64,000 nt of DNA from positions 1-64,000 of the forward strand of contig CAKPRQ010000004.1 in NCBI GenBank assembly GCA_934182605.1, in the 5' to 3' direction. The position numbers and the translations under genes were made by a program. The stretch's first letter is position 1. Each line of letters starts with the position of its first letter. Origin of the DNA: an uncultured Clostridia bacterium. GTDB lineage: Bacteria > Bacillota > Clostridia > TANB77 > CAG-508. Under the pieces are notes generated by a model. It saw only the letters and a list, made by a program, of their open reading frames with translations, did no database searches and was not told the DNA's origin. Shown here piece by piece: positions 25,020 through 33,124 of this stretch.

Positions 25020-25955
25020 ATGGTAAATATAGATTTTGAAAATAAAAAGGCAACAAGGGAAAGTTATGGAGAAGCTTTAGAAGAAATTGGCGTAGAAGAT
25101 TTAAAAGTAGTAGTATTGGATGCGGACTTATCTGGTGCAACTAAAACAAATATATTTGGAAAAAAATGTCCAGAGAGATTTTTTGATATGGGAATAGCAG
25201 AACAAGATATGGTAGGAACAGCTGCAGGATTAGCTACTTGTGATAAAATACCATATATTAGTTCATTTGCAGTTTTCTTAGCAGGAAGAGCTTATGACCA
25301 AATAAGAGCAAGTGTTGCATACCCAAAATTAAATGTTAAATTATGTGCTACTCATGCTGGAATTACTGTTGGGGAAGATGGGGCAACCCACCAAATGTTA
25401 GAAGATATAAGTTTAATGAGAACGTTACCTAATATGACAGTAATAAGTGTATCAGATGATACAGAAACAAAATGGGCAGTAAGAAAAATAAAAGAAATAA
25501 ATGGACCAGTATATTTAAGATTATCAAGAATGGCAATACCTAGAATATATACAGAAGACCAAGAATTCGAAATAGGAAAAGGAATACAAATAGGAGAAGG
25601 AAGAGATGCAACCGTAATAGCTACTGGGGTGACAGTAATAGAAGCTTTAAAAGCACAAGAAGAATTAAAAGAAAAAAATATAAATATTAGAGTTATAGAT
25701 ATGCATACAATAAAACCAATAGATAAAGAAATCGTAATAAAAGCAGCACAAGAAACGGAAAAAATAATAACAATAGAAGATCATAGTGTAATTGGCGGTC
25801 TAGGAAGTGCTGTAATGGAAGTATTATCAGAAAACTATCCTAAAAAAGTAATTAGGTTAGGTATACAGGATACTTTTGGTGAATCAGGAAAAGCAGATCT
25901 TTTAATGAAAAAGTATGGAATAACATCAGAAAATATAGTAAAATTATTTGAATAA
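25020..25955 (+). CDS. Transketolase C-terminal subunit
   Basis: 311 residues. It carries the pyrimidine-binding and C-terminal domains of transketolase: DADLSGATKTNIF, FFDMGIAEQDMVGTAAGLA (catalytic Glu), THAGITVGEDGATHQMLED and IIGEDHS-like TIEDHSVIGGLGSAV. AGGGGGATATA precedes the ATG. It lies 54 bases after the N-terminal subunit, forming the usual two-gene transketolase of Clostridia and archaea. dxs at 47843 is a separate single-chain relative. Confidence 0.92.
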   Translation: MVNIDFENKKATRESYGEALEEIGVEDLKVVVLDADLSGATKTNIFGKKCPERFFDMGIAEQDMVGTAAGLATCDKIPYISSFAVFLAGRAYDQIRASVAYPKLNVKLCATHAGITVGEDGATHQMLEDISLMRTLPNMTVISVSDDTETKWAVRKIKEINGPVYLRLSRMAIPRIYTEDQEFEIGKGIQIGEGRDATVIATGVTVIEALKAQEELKEKNINIRVIDMHTIKPIDKEIVIKAAQETEKIITIEDHSVIGGLGSAVMEVLSENYPKKVIRLGIQDTFGESGKADLLMKKYGITSENIVKLFE

Positions 25956-26041
25956 CAAGTTATAGGAAAGCGTATCATTATTGTATAATATAGAAAATTT
26001 TGTAAATAATAATATAAATGAAATTTTAAGGAGAATTTATA

Positions 26042-26635
26042 ATGAGAAAATTTACATTTATATTATATATTTTATCTATAGTAATATTAGGGATAATAGG
26101 TGCTTGGATAGGTGCATATGCATACAAAATTAATAGTATTGGTAAACTTGAGACGCCAATATTAGAAGGAATGGAAAATAAAAATTTGGAATATGAGCTT
26201 TCTCTAATAACAAATGAAAGTGAACAAATAGTATCTCCAAATGCAGTAATAGTTATAAAAAGAAATTATAATGAATGTGGTCATCAATTAAAAGAATTTA
26301 AACAAATAGATAATAAGTATGTAAATATGGATGAAAAAGAATTTGAAACAGAATTTTTGAAAGATAATGAAGATTTTATAATAGAAAATTTCTCATCAAA
26401 AGAAATAGTAGTATCAGAGGATGTAAATGGAAGTTGTGAGGAACATTATTTAGTAAAGTCTGATAATGGATTTGTTGTGGTATATAAATATAATAGCAAT
26501 GGCGAAAAAGAAGAATATAAGAAGACTAATATAGCAGTAGAATATTTAACAGAGACAGATAGAGAAGAATTAAGTAAAGGAATTGAAATTGTAGGAAAAA
26601 GCGAACTGAATAGTAGATTAGAAGATTATGTGTAA
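26042..26635 (+). CDS. Membrane-anchored BofC C-terminal domain-like protein
   Basis: 197 residues. One N-terminal membrane helix (about 4-28) is followed by an extracytoplasmic region. The segment from about 135 to the end (HYLVKSDNGFVVVYKYN ... TNIAVEYLTETDREEL ... GIEIVGKSELNSRLEDY) fits the BofC C-terminal domain. In Bacillus BofC, this domain belongs to an inhibitor of the SpoIVB signal controlling sigma-K. Many clostridial proteins share only this domain, and their role is not established. AAGGAGAA precedes the ATG. Confidence 0.65.
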   Translation: MRKFTFILYILSIVILGIIGAWIGAYAYKINSIGKLETPILEGMENKNLEYELSLITNESEQIVSPNAVIVIKRNYNECGHQLKEFKQIDNKYVNMDEKEFETEFLKDNEDFIIENFSSKEIVVSEDVNGSCEEHYLVKSDNGFVVVYKYNSNGEKEEYKKTNIAVEYLTETDREELSKGIEIVGKSELNSRLEDYV

Positions 26636-26642
26636 TTTAAAT

Positions 26643-26671
26643 TTGATATATAAATAAAAAAATGATATAAT
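26643..26671 (+). promoter_or_regulatory. Promoter of the cassette 4 gene
   Basis: TTGATA (26643-26648), 17 bases and TATAAT (26666-26671). Confidence 0.65.
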
Positions 26672-26725
26672 TAAAGTATACCGAACTTATAAAAGATTTA
26701 GCTGTAATTGCTAAATGGAGGAAAA

Positions 26726-27151
26726 ATGTTTAGGTTTATTGCTACCTTTGTTTTCTTGTGTTTCTTTTCTTTTGCTTCTTTCAATGCCGTCTTGGCGGCG
26801 GAAAACAACAACTATGAACTTTCACAGATTATTTCTGTGAGCAAGAACGTAGCCAGTCAAATGAGACGAGAAGGAGGAGCAAAGGAAGCAGAAAGTCTTA
26901 TGGATAAGGTGCTTCCTGTGGAGAAGTTTTATAAGCAAGGATTTTCACCCAGGCAAAAGGAGATGGAAGTTGCGTTACTGCGACTTCGTGCAGAGGTCTT
27001 AAGACGTAATGCGGCTCTTAATCTTGGCTGGGCGTATTATGCGCCAGCTAAGAATAATAAGACGGAAGTTCAAGTCTTGCAGTTTATCAACCGCTTGCAG
27101 TATCAACTGCATAACGTTGATAAGCGCATTGGCAAGGTTTTAGGAGACTAA
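26726..27151 (+). CDS. Small secreted protein of foreign composition (cassette 4)
   Basis: 141 residues from the ATG at 26726, which has GGAGG upstream; an in-frame start at 26708 lies before the Shine-Dalgarno. A signal peptide ends at about VLAAENN (residue 25). The mature part is helical and basic (QMRREGGAKEAESLMDKVL, LLRLRAEVLRRNAALNLGWA) with no Cys. I recognise no family. Codon use (CGT, GCG, CTG, CTT, GGC) differs from the host and G+C is clearly higher. With its own promoter and terminator it is a self-contained unit, like the genes at 2604, 22384 and 35170. Confidence 0.7.
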   Translation: MFRFIATFVFLCFFSFASFNAVLAAENNNYELSQIISVSKNVASQMRREGGAKEAESLMDKVLPVEKFYKQGFSPRQKEMEVALLRLRAEVLRRNAALNLGWAYYAPAKNNKTEVQVLQFINRLQYQLHNVDKRIGKVLGD

Positions 27152-27172
27152 ATAAAATACCTAAACAAAAAT

Positions 27173-27199
27173 GAGCGGGGAAGTTTTCCTCGCTCTTTT
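27173..27199 (+). terminator. Intrinsic terminator of cassette 4
   Basis: GAGCG-G-GGAA pairs with TTCC-T-CGCTC around a three-base loop, followed by TTTTA. Confidence 0.75.
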
Positions 27200-27212
27200 A
27201 AAAATATTTTCT

Positions 27213-27770
27213 CTAATTTTTAATCTCTGTATTTGGATAATTAGAAGATAAAATTTCTAATATCTTAGGATAAATAACATTTGCATTATTATTCCAGTTA
27301 TCAACCATATGCTTTGCCTGTTCACTAGAGCCAGCAAATGTTTGAAGTTCAAAAAGAGTTTTAGTATTTTCAATAATTTTACATTTAACTGTATATTCAT
27401 TTTCATCTTGTGGCTCAAATTCTGCTGTAACAGAAAACTCATTTTTAATCTGGTCTAAATTTTCCTTAAATCCATTATCTATTTTAAACTTTATAAGACC
27501 AGGAATAATATTTTTAGTTAATTCTAAAACTTCTTTACCAGAATTTGTAATAGAATAAATAGATTCATTATTTTCATTTATACAACTTATGTAATTAGTT
27601 TTTAATAAATCTAATAGAAATTGTTGGAAATAAAAGTAATTCATATCAGTAATAGATAATACAAGTTTTAATAATGCTTCATTTTCAATAGGTTTATCTA
27701 CTTTATTTAAAATATATAAAATTATTAATTTGCTTTCAGCAAGTGTCTTATTGTCTGTTGATAACATCAT
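27213..27770 (-). CDS. DUF4364 family protein
   Basis: 185 residues (two ATG codons in tandem at the start, AAGGAG upstream on the minus strand). It begins with a winged-helix-like segment (LAESKLIILYILNKVDKPI ... YFYFQQFLLDLLKTNYI) and has a C-terminal alpha/beta part. This is the layout of the DUF4364 family, common in Clostridia. A DNA-binding or regulatory role is inferred from the N-terminal fold only. It ends close to the cassette 4 terminator. Confidence 0.75.
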   Translation of the reverse strand: MMLSTDNKTLAESKLIILYILNKVDKPIENEALLKLVLSITDMNYFYFQQFLLDLLKTNYISCINENNESIYSITNSGKEVLELTKNIIPGLIKFKIDNGFKENLDQIKNEFSVTAEFEPQDENEYTVKCKIIENTKTLFELQTFAGSSEQAKHMVDNWNNNANVIYPKILEILSSNYPNTEIKN

Positions 27771-27948
27771 ATAAAAAACTCCTTAATAAATTTTTTTCAA
27801 AACTTATTATACCACAAAATTCTTGATATTAAAAGAGCTTTTAGCATTTTTTATACTCCCAGTTTAATTTTTCTTGTTGATTTTAGTCGGATTTTGGTGT
27901 AAACTATTACTGAGCAAAAAAACAAATACATAATAGGAGGTATTTTTC

Positions 27949-28263
27949 ATGAAGTATTATGTAATGTGTAAAAAATTATTAGGACAAAAGCAATTTGATG
28001 AGTTAATTAAACATTTAACAAATCAAATAATAAAAAAATTTTCTAGTGATATATTTTTAGATAGCTATATGAAGATTTTAGAGTACAATATTAGATTGCT
28101 TATTATTATATCAATAGGAAATATTTTAAAATTAGACGAAGAGGAAAAAGCTCAGAAAATCTCTTTTAAAGAAAATAAAGACTACTTAATTTATCCAACA
28201 CTTATAGAATTTGAAGAGAATAATAAATTTTTTATAAAGAAAATTACAGAATTATTAAAATAG
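27949..28263 (+). CDS. Hypothetical helical protein
   Basis: 104 residues, AT-rich host codon use, AGGAGG upstream and a weak TTGATT-N17-TAAACT promoter. Largely helical with one hydrophobic stretch (IRLLIIISIGNIL) at about 44-56. No family recognised and no functional hint from neighbours beyond nfo downstream. Confidence 0.55.
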   Translation: MKYYVMCKKLLGQKQFDELIKHLTNQIIKKFSSDIFLDSYMKILEYNIRLLIIISIGNILKLDEEEKAQKISFKENKDYLIYPTLIEFEENNKFFIKKITELLK

Positions 28264-28287
28264 TATTATAAAAAATTTATGTGTATG

Positions 28288-28320
28288 TATAAATTAAAGT
28301 AAGGGGGGCTTTAATTTATA
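28288..28320 (+). terminator. Perfect 12-bp hairpin with a G6 loop
   Basis: TATAAATTAAAG (28288-28299) is exactly complementary to CTTTAATTTATA (28309-28320), and the loop is TAAGGGGGG. No T run follows, so it may not be a plain terminator. Confidence 0.45.
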
Positions 28321-28381
28321 ATACTTAGTATAAATTAATATAAATTTAAAATTTAATATAAAATAAAAGGAGAGGTAAAAA

Positions 28382-29215
28382 ATGTTAAATATAGGTTGTC
28401 ACTTATCAGCTAGTAAAGGATATTTTAATATGGGGAAGGAGGCTTTAAGTATTAATGCAAATACTTTTCAATTTTTCTCAAGAAATCCTAGAGGGAGTAA
28501 AGCAAAAGAATTAGATTTGGAAGATATAGAAGAGTATAAAAAATTAGCAAAAGAAAATAATTTTGCAACTATTTTAGCACATGCACCATATATATTAAAT
28601 CCTTGTTCAAGTAATGAACAAAATAGAATATTAGCATTTGAGTTAATGCAAGATGATTTAAAACGTTTAGAATATATTCCAAACCAAATGTACAATTTTC
28701 ACCCAGGAAGTCATACAGGGCAGGGAGTAGAAGTAGGAATAAAGCAAATATCAGAAATGTTAAATAATCTACTAACAGAAGAACAAACAACAACAGTATT
28801 ATTAGAAACAATGGCAGGAAAAGGTTCAGAAGTAGGAAGCAAATTTGAAGAACTAAAAGCAATAATGGATAGAGTAGATTTGAAAGAAAAAATGGGAGTA
28901 TGTCTAGATACTTGCCATGTAAATGATGCAGGGTATGATATAGTAAATAATTTAGATGGTGTGCTTCAAGAATTTGATAAAGTAATAGGGATAAAATACT
29001 TAAAAGCAATACATTTAAATGATAGTAAAAATCCATTATCAAGTCATAAAGATAGGCACGAATGCATAGGAGAAGGTAATATAGGACTAGAAGCGTTTGA
29101 AAGGATAATAAATCATCCACAATTAAGAAATCTACCATTCTATTTAGAAACACCAAATGAATTAGATGGGTATAAAAAAGAGATAGAAATATTAAGAAGT
29201 ATATACCATGAATAG
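28382..29215 (+). CDS. nfo: Endonuclease IV (AP endonuclease)
   Basis: 277 residues, normal length. It cuts at abasic sites in base-excision repair. The zinc-binding residues lie in IGCHLSASKG, LAHAPYILN, NFHPGSHTG, LLETMAGKGSE, CLDTCHVNDAGYD, IHLNDSK and SHKDRHECIGEG. The C-terminus has ETPNELDGY. AGGAGAGG precedes the ATG. A strong terminator follows the stop. Confidence 0.96.
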   Translation: MLNIGCHLSASKGYFNMGKEALSINANTFQFFSRNPRGSKAKELDLEDIEEYKKLAKENNFATILAHAPYILNPCSSNEQNRILAFELMQDDLKRLEYIPNQMYNFHPGSHTGQGVEVGIKQISEMLNNLLTEEQTTTVLLETMAGKGSEVGSKFEELKAIMDRVDLKEKMGVCLDTCHVNDAGYDIVNNLDGVLQEFDKVIGIKYLKAIHLNDSKNPLSSHKDRHECIGEGNIGLEAFERIINHPQLRNLPFYLETPNELDGYKKEIEILRSIYHE

Positions 29216-29247
29216 AGCCTCAGCAAAAATGGAGGCTCTATTCTTTA
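29211..29247 (+). terminator. Intrinsic terminator of nfo
   Basis: AATAGAGCCTC pairs with GAGGCTCTATT, followed by CTTT. The stop codon lies in the 5' arm. Confidence 0.8.
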
Positions 29248-29292
29248 CAATCATAAAATTTCTAATTCAAATCAAATTTATGAGTTTATGGA

Positions 29293-30918
29293 TTAGTACA
29301 TTCCAGCTCCCATATCAGGAGTAGTATGACAATCGCAAGTTTTTTCAGGGATATTTGCTACAATACTTTCAGTTGTTAATACCATAGAAGCTATACTTGA
29401 AGCATTTTGTAAAGCAGAACGTGTTACTTTAGTTGGATCAACTATACCTGATTTTTTCATATCTACATAAGTTTCTGTAGCAGCATCAAAACCAACACCT
29501 TGAGGGCTATTTTTTACTTTATCTACTATAACAGCACCTTCAAGTCCTGCATTAAATGCTATTTGTTTTGCTGGTTCTTCTAATGCTTTTAATATAATTT
29601 TAACACCTACTTTTTCATTTTCATTAACTGTTGCTAAAGTTTTTTCTACATCTGGAAGTATATCTAATAATGCAGTACCACCACCAGCTACAATTCCTTC
29701 TTCTACAGCTGCTTTAGTAGCAGATAGGGCATCTTCTATACGAAGTTTCTTTTCTTTCATTTCTACTTCTGTAGCAGCTCCAACACCTATTACAGCAACT
29801 CCACCAGCGATTTTTGCAAGTCTATCTCTTAATTTTTCTTGGTCATATTCACTAGTAGTTTCTTCTAATTGAGTTTTAATCATATGAACTCTATTTTGAA
29901 TAGCAGTTTTGTCACCAGAACCATCTACTATAATAGTATTTTCTTTTGTAATTTTTACTTGTTTAGCACGACCTAATTGAGATAATTCTATTGTTTTTAA
30001 GTCCATTCCTAAATCAGATGTTATAACTTCTCCACCTGTAAGAATAGCTATATCTTGTAACATTTCTTTTCTCTTATCACCAAATCCAGGAGCTTTTACA
30101 GCTACAACATTTAATACACCTCTTAATTTATTTAAGATTAATGTAGAAAGTGCTTCACCCTCTATATCGTCAGCAATTATTACTAATCTAGCTGATTCTT
30201 GCATTAAACTTTCTAATAGTGGTAAGATTTCTTGGATATTACTTATCTTCTTATCTGTTATTAATATATATGGATTATCTATATTAGCTTCCATTTTTTC
30301 CATATCTGTTGCCATATATGGAGAAATATAACCTTTATCAAATTGCATTCCTTCTACAACATCTAAAGTAGTAGAAGATGTTTTTGATTCTTCTATAGTT
30401 ATAACACCATCTTTAGAAACTTTTTCCATAGCATCTGCAATCAAATTGCCAATTTCTTTGTCATTTGCAGAAATACTTGCAACTCTTGCAATATCTTCTT
30501 TTCCATTAATTGGAGAGCTAATTTTCTTTAATGCTTCTACAGCAGAATCTACAGCTTTATCCATACCCCTTTTAATAGACATAGGGTCTCCACCTGCAGC
30601 AACATTTTTAACTCCTTCTTTAATAATAGATTGAGCAAGTACTGTAGCTGTAGTTGTACCGTCTCCAGCTATATCATTAGTTTTTGTAGAAACTTCTTTT
30701 ACTAATTGAGCCCCCATATTTTCATAACGATCTTCTAATTCAATTTCTTTTGCTATAGTAACACCATCATTTGTAATAAGTGGTGCACCAAAATTTTTAT
30801 CTAAAACAACATTTCTTCCTTTTGGACCTAATGTTACTTTTACTGTATCTGCAAGTTTATTTACACCATTTAATAATGATTTTCTTGCATCTTCACCAAA
30901 TTTTATTTCTTTTGCCAT
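29293..30918 (-). CDS. groL: Chaperonin GroEL (60 kDa)
   Basis: 541 residues, the ATP-driven folding chamber that acts with GroES. Nucleotide-binding motifs KVTLGPKGRNVVLDK and DGTTTATVLAQ are intact, and AGGGVAVI and ALEEPAKQIAFNAG are canonical. The usual Gly-Gly-Met tail is replaced by a short end with cysteines and His (CDCHTTPDMGAGMY). It lies 40 bases after groES in the same transcript. Confidence 0.97.
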   Translation of the reverse strand: MAKEIKFGEDARKSLLNGVNKLADTVKVTLGPKGRNVVLDKNFGAPLITNDGVTIAKEIELEDRYENMGAQLVKEVSTKTNDIAGDGTTTATVLAQSIIKEGVKNVAAGGDPMSIKRGMDKAVDSAVEALKKISSPINGKEDIARVASISANDKEIGNLIADAMEKVSKDGVITIEESKTSSTTLDVVEGMQFDKGYISPYMATDMEKMEANIDNPYILITDKKISNIQEILPLLESLMQESARLVIIADDIEGEALSTLILNKLRGVLNVVAVKAPGFGDKRKEMLQDIAILTGGEVITSDLGMDLKTIELSQLGRAKQVKITKENTIIVDGSGDKTAIQNRVHMIKTQLEETTSEYDQEKLRDRLAKIAGGVAVIGVGAATEVEMKEKKLRIEDALSATKAAVEEGIVAGGGTALLDILPDVEKTLATVNENEKVGVKIILKALEEPAKQIAFNAGLEGAVIVDKVKNSPQGVGFDAATETYVDMKKSGIVDPTKVTRSALQNASSIASMVLTTESIVANIPEKTCDCHTTPDMGAGMY

Positions 30919-30958
30919 AATTTAAAAACCTCCATTTAAAATAATTTTATAATAAATT

Positions 30959-31240
30959 TTATTCAACGATTGCAAGAATATCATCTTGTCTTACGATTAT
31001 GTATTCTTGTTCATCATATTTTACTTCTGTGCCAGAATATTTATTTATAATAACTCTTTGGCCTTCTTTTACATACATTTTTACTTTTTTATCCTCAGTA
31101 TCAATTCCAGGTCCTACTGCAACTATTTCTGCTATTTGTGGTTTTTCTTTAGAACCTGAAGAAAGTATAATACCACTTTTTGTTGTTTCTTCTGTTTCAA
31201 TCATTTTTATTAAAACTCTATCTCCTAATGGTTTTAACAT
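30959..31240 (-). CDS. groS: Co-chaperonin GroES (10 kDa)
   Basis: 93 residues from the ATG at 31240, which has AAAGGAGG upstream; longer in-frame starts would place the ribosome-binding site inside the gene. Signatures are LKPLGDRVLIK, the mobile loop (ETEETTKSGIILS) and EVKYDEQEYIIVRQDDILAI. It lids the GroEL chamber. It is controlled by the CIRCE operator just upstream. Confidence 0.97.
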   Translation of the reverse strand: MLKPLGDRVLIKMIETEETTKSGIILSSGSKEKPQIAEIVAVGPGIDTEDKKVKMYVKEGQRVIINKYSGTEVKYDEQEYIIVRQDDILAIVE

Positions 31241-31267
31241 TATAAACATCCTCCTTTTAAATTTCAA

Positions 31268-31294
31268 TTAGCACTCTTCTAAAGTGACTGCTAA
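31268..31294 (-). promoter_or_regulatory. CIRCE operator of groES-groEL (HrcA binding site)
   Basis: TTAGCACTC (31268-31276), nine bases, then GACTGCTAA (31286-31294). The consensus is TTAGCACTC-N9-GAGTGCTAA; one base of the second arm differs. Confidence 0.9.
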
Positions 31295-31295
31295 T

Positions 31296-31324
31296 AATTT
31301 ACACCTTTTTTTGGAAAATGTCAA
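31296..31324 (-). promoter_or_regulatory. SigA-type promoter of groES-groEL
   Basis: On the minus strand, TTGACA (31319-31324), 17 bases and TAAATT (31296-31301). CIRCE follows immediately, at the expected transcription start. Confidence 0.75.
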
Positions 31325-31445
31325 GAGGAATTATAAAGAAAATAAAAAAATTCACAATGTTTTCACATTATGAATTTTGAAACTTGTCGAAATTTGTAAA
31401 AAAGTTATATGTTTATTTAAACATTTCTTGAGCTATGTTTTTTAT

Positions 31446-31934
31446 CTAATCTGCTCTTTTAATATCAAGAACTTTATATTTAGAAACTTCATTACTATGC
31501 TCAATATGCACTTCAACAATTTGACCTTTTTTAGCACCTAATAAAGCTTTACCTACTGGTGATTCATTTGAAATTTTATTTTGAGATAAATCAACTTCCA
31601 TAGAACCTACTATTGTATATTCTAATTCTTCATCGAATTCCATATCCAAAACTTTTACTTTATTGCCTAATTGAACAGTCTTAGTATCTATTTCAGATTC
31701 ATCTATAATTCTTGCATATCTTAATTTATTTTCCAATTCTGCAATACGAATTTCGTTGCTAGCTTGAGCATTTTTTGCTTCATCATATTCAGAATTTTCA
31801 GATAAATCACCAAATCCTAAAGCAACTTTTATTCTCTCTGCAATTTCTGTTCTAACAACAGTTTTTAGGTTTTCAAGTTCCTTTTCTAAATTATCATAAC
31901 CTTCTTGAGTAAGTAATACTTCTTTTTCTTCCAT
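31446..31934 (-). CDS. greA: Transcription elongation factor GreA
   Basis: 162 residues. It rescues backtracked RNA polymerase by stimulating transcript cleavage. The N-terminal coiled coil has LTQEGYDNLEKELENLK and the acidic tip LGFGDLSENSEYDEAKNAQ (functional Asp and Glu). The C-terminal FKBP-like domain includes ISNESPVGKALLGAKKGQ. AGGAGG-like GGAGGCATAA precedes the ATG on the minus strand. Confidence 0.95.
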   Translation of the reverse strand: MEEKEVLLTQEGYDNLEKELENLKTVVRTEIAERIKVALGFGDLSENSEYDEAKNAQASNEIRIAELENKLRYARIIDESEIDTKTVQLGNKVKVLDMEFDEELEYTIVGSMEVDLSQNKISNESPVGKALLGAKKGQIVEVHIEHSNEVSKYKVLDIKRAD

Positions 31935-32042
31935 TTTTTATGCCTCCTTTTTGTTAAAATAAAAAAATATAAATGGACTTAAGTTAGAAAAACCTATGCC
32001 CAAATTATACTTAATATATATTAAAGCAAAACTTTAAATTTG

Positions 32043-33014
32043 TCAAGTCTTTTGAACAAAAATTTTATATTCTTTATCTAAAATTGTTCCATTGCTACCT
32101 TCAAGAGAGGTGATAATTAATGCATCTTCCATAAAATGTGTTAACATTTTAGAAAAAGAAAGTTCTTTAAAATATAAAGATTCATATAAAATTTCTAAAT
32201 CGAAAGAATCTAATAAATTATCTTCTTCAAAGGCTTCAATTAGATTTTTATGTATATTTATATTGTAATTGTGAATATTTAATCCATTGAATAATTTGTT
32301 ACGTATTCTAATTTTATTGTTATAATTTATAATAATACCATCTAAAGGTAATGTAAATTTATTTAAAATTTCTTCAGAAAAATCAAAATTAAAAATTACA
32401 TCAGAATGTGTTAAGATTTTCTTTTTGTTATTAGAAATTCTTATTGAAATTCCGAAGGAGTTATATAAATCTTGAGTTAATGGTTTAAAGTGCTCAATAT
32501 TAGGAGTCACTATATTTAAGTTTTTTACATTTTGAGAGAGCAATTTTATATTTTCTTTTATAAAATCGCTATTTGAATTTGTTAAAATAGAAATTTCCAT
32601 TTCATTTATAGGTTTATTAGTTTTTTTGTATAAGTATTCTAAAATTTCAAAACTTAAATGTTTAAAAAGCCATTTACCATTTAGGATATCATAATTATTG
32701 CTATAAAAATAATTTTTCATAATGTCTATATTTTTTAGTTTACTTAGTGAATTTGAAATGGCTATAGTATGTACATTTTCTTTGTACAAAAGCTTATGTA
32801 TTTTATTAGATAGCTTCTTAATTTTACTGTCAGACAATTTGTTAATATTGTCTTTGGAGTAGGGAATAAGAACAATATTTTCTTTAATTGTCAAAATATT
32901 TGCTATTTTGAAAAACTTAATTACTAATTTTTTAAAAAAATAGGGAATTTTAAAAGTTGTATCAAAAAGTTCATCTATATTATAATATTCTTTTATGTAA
33001 AAAATAATAATCAC
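32043..33014 (-). CDS. Conserved-looking protein of unknown function, Rossmann-like middle part
   Basis: 323 residues, host-like composition, rich in Asn, Ile and Lys. The middle (EMEISILTNSNSDFIKENI ... KNLNIVTPNIEHF ... HSDVIFNFDFSEEIL) alternates strands and helices like a Rossmann domain. No glycine-rich nucleotide loop is visible and I do not recognise the family. The start is doubtful. The GTG at 33014 lies inside the only good Shine-Dalgarno (GAGGTGAT), so translation may begin a few codons later at a non-standard ATT, or the GTG may be used with poor signals. It lies downstream of aspS on the same strand. Confidence 0.55.
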   Translation of the reverse strand: MIIIFYIKEYYNIDELFDTTFKIPYFFKKLVIKFFKIANILTIKENIVLIPYSKDNINKLSDSKIKKLSNKIHKLLYKENVHTIAISNSLSKLKNIDIMKNYFYSNNYDILNGKWLFKHLSFEILEYLYKKTNKPINEMEISILTNSNSDFIKENIKLLSQNVKNLNIVTPNIEHFKPLTQDLYNSFGISIRISNNKKKILTHSDVIFNFDFSEEILNKFTLPLDGIIINYNNKIRIRNKLFNGLNIHNYNINIHKNLIEAFEEDNLLDSFDLEILYESLYFKELSFSKMLTHFMEDALIITSLEGSNGTILDKEYKIFVQKT

Positions 33015-33050
33015 CTCATAATTTAATTTTGTTTAATATTATGAGGTGAT
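33010..33050 (-). promoter_or_regulatory. Terminator-like hairpin between aspS and the next gene, containing its Shine-Dalgarno
   Basis: A perfect 13-bp stem, ATCACCTCATAAT with ATTATGAGGTGAT. On the minus strand the 3' arm carries GAGGTGAT and is followed by TATTATTTTTT. It can act as the aspS terminator while hiding the ribosome-binding site of the gene at 32043-33014. Confidence 0.6.
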
Positions 33051-33124
33051 GTTTAATTTAATGACTAATTCTTATTAAAATTTCTATAAATAAGCTTGCT
33101 TTTAGAAAAACTAATAAATTAAAA

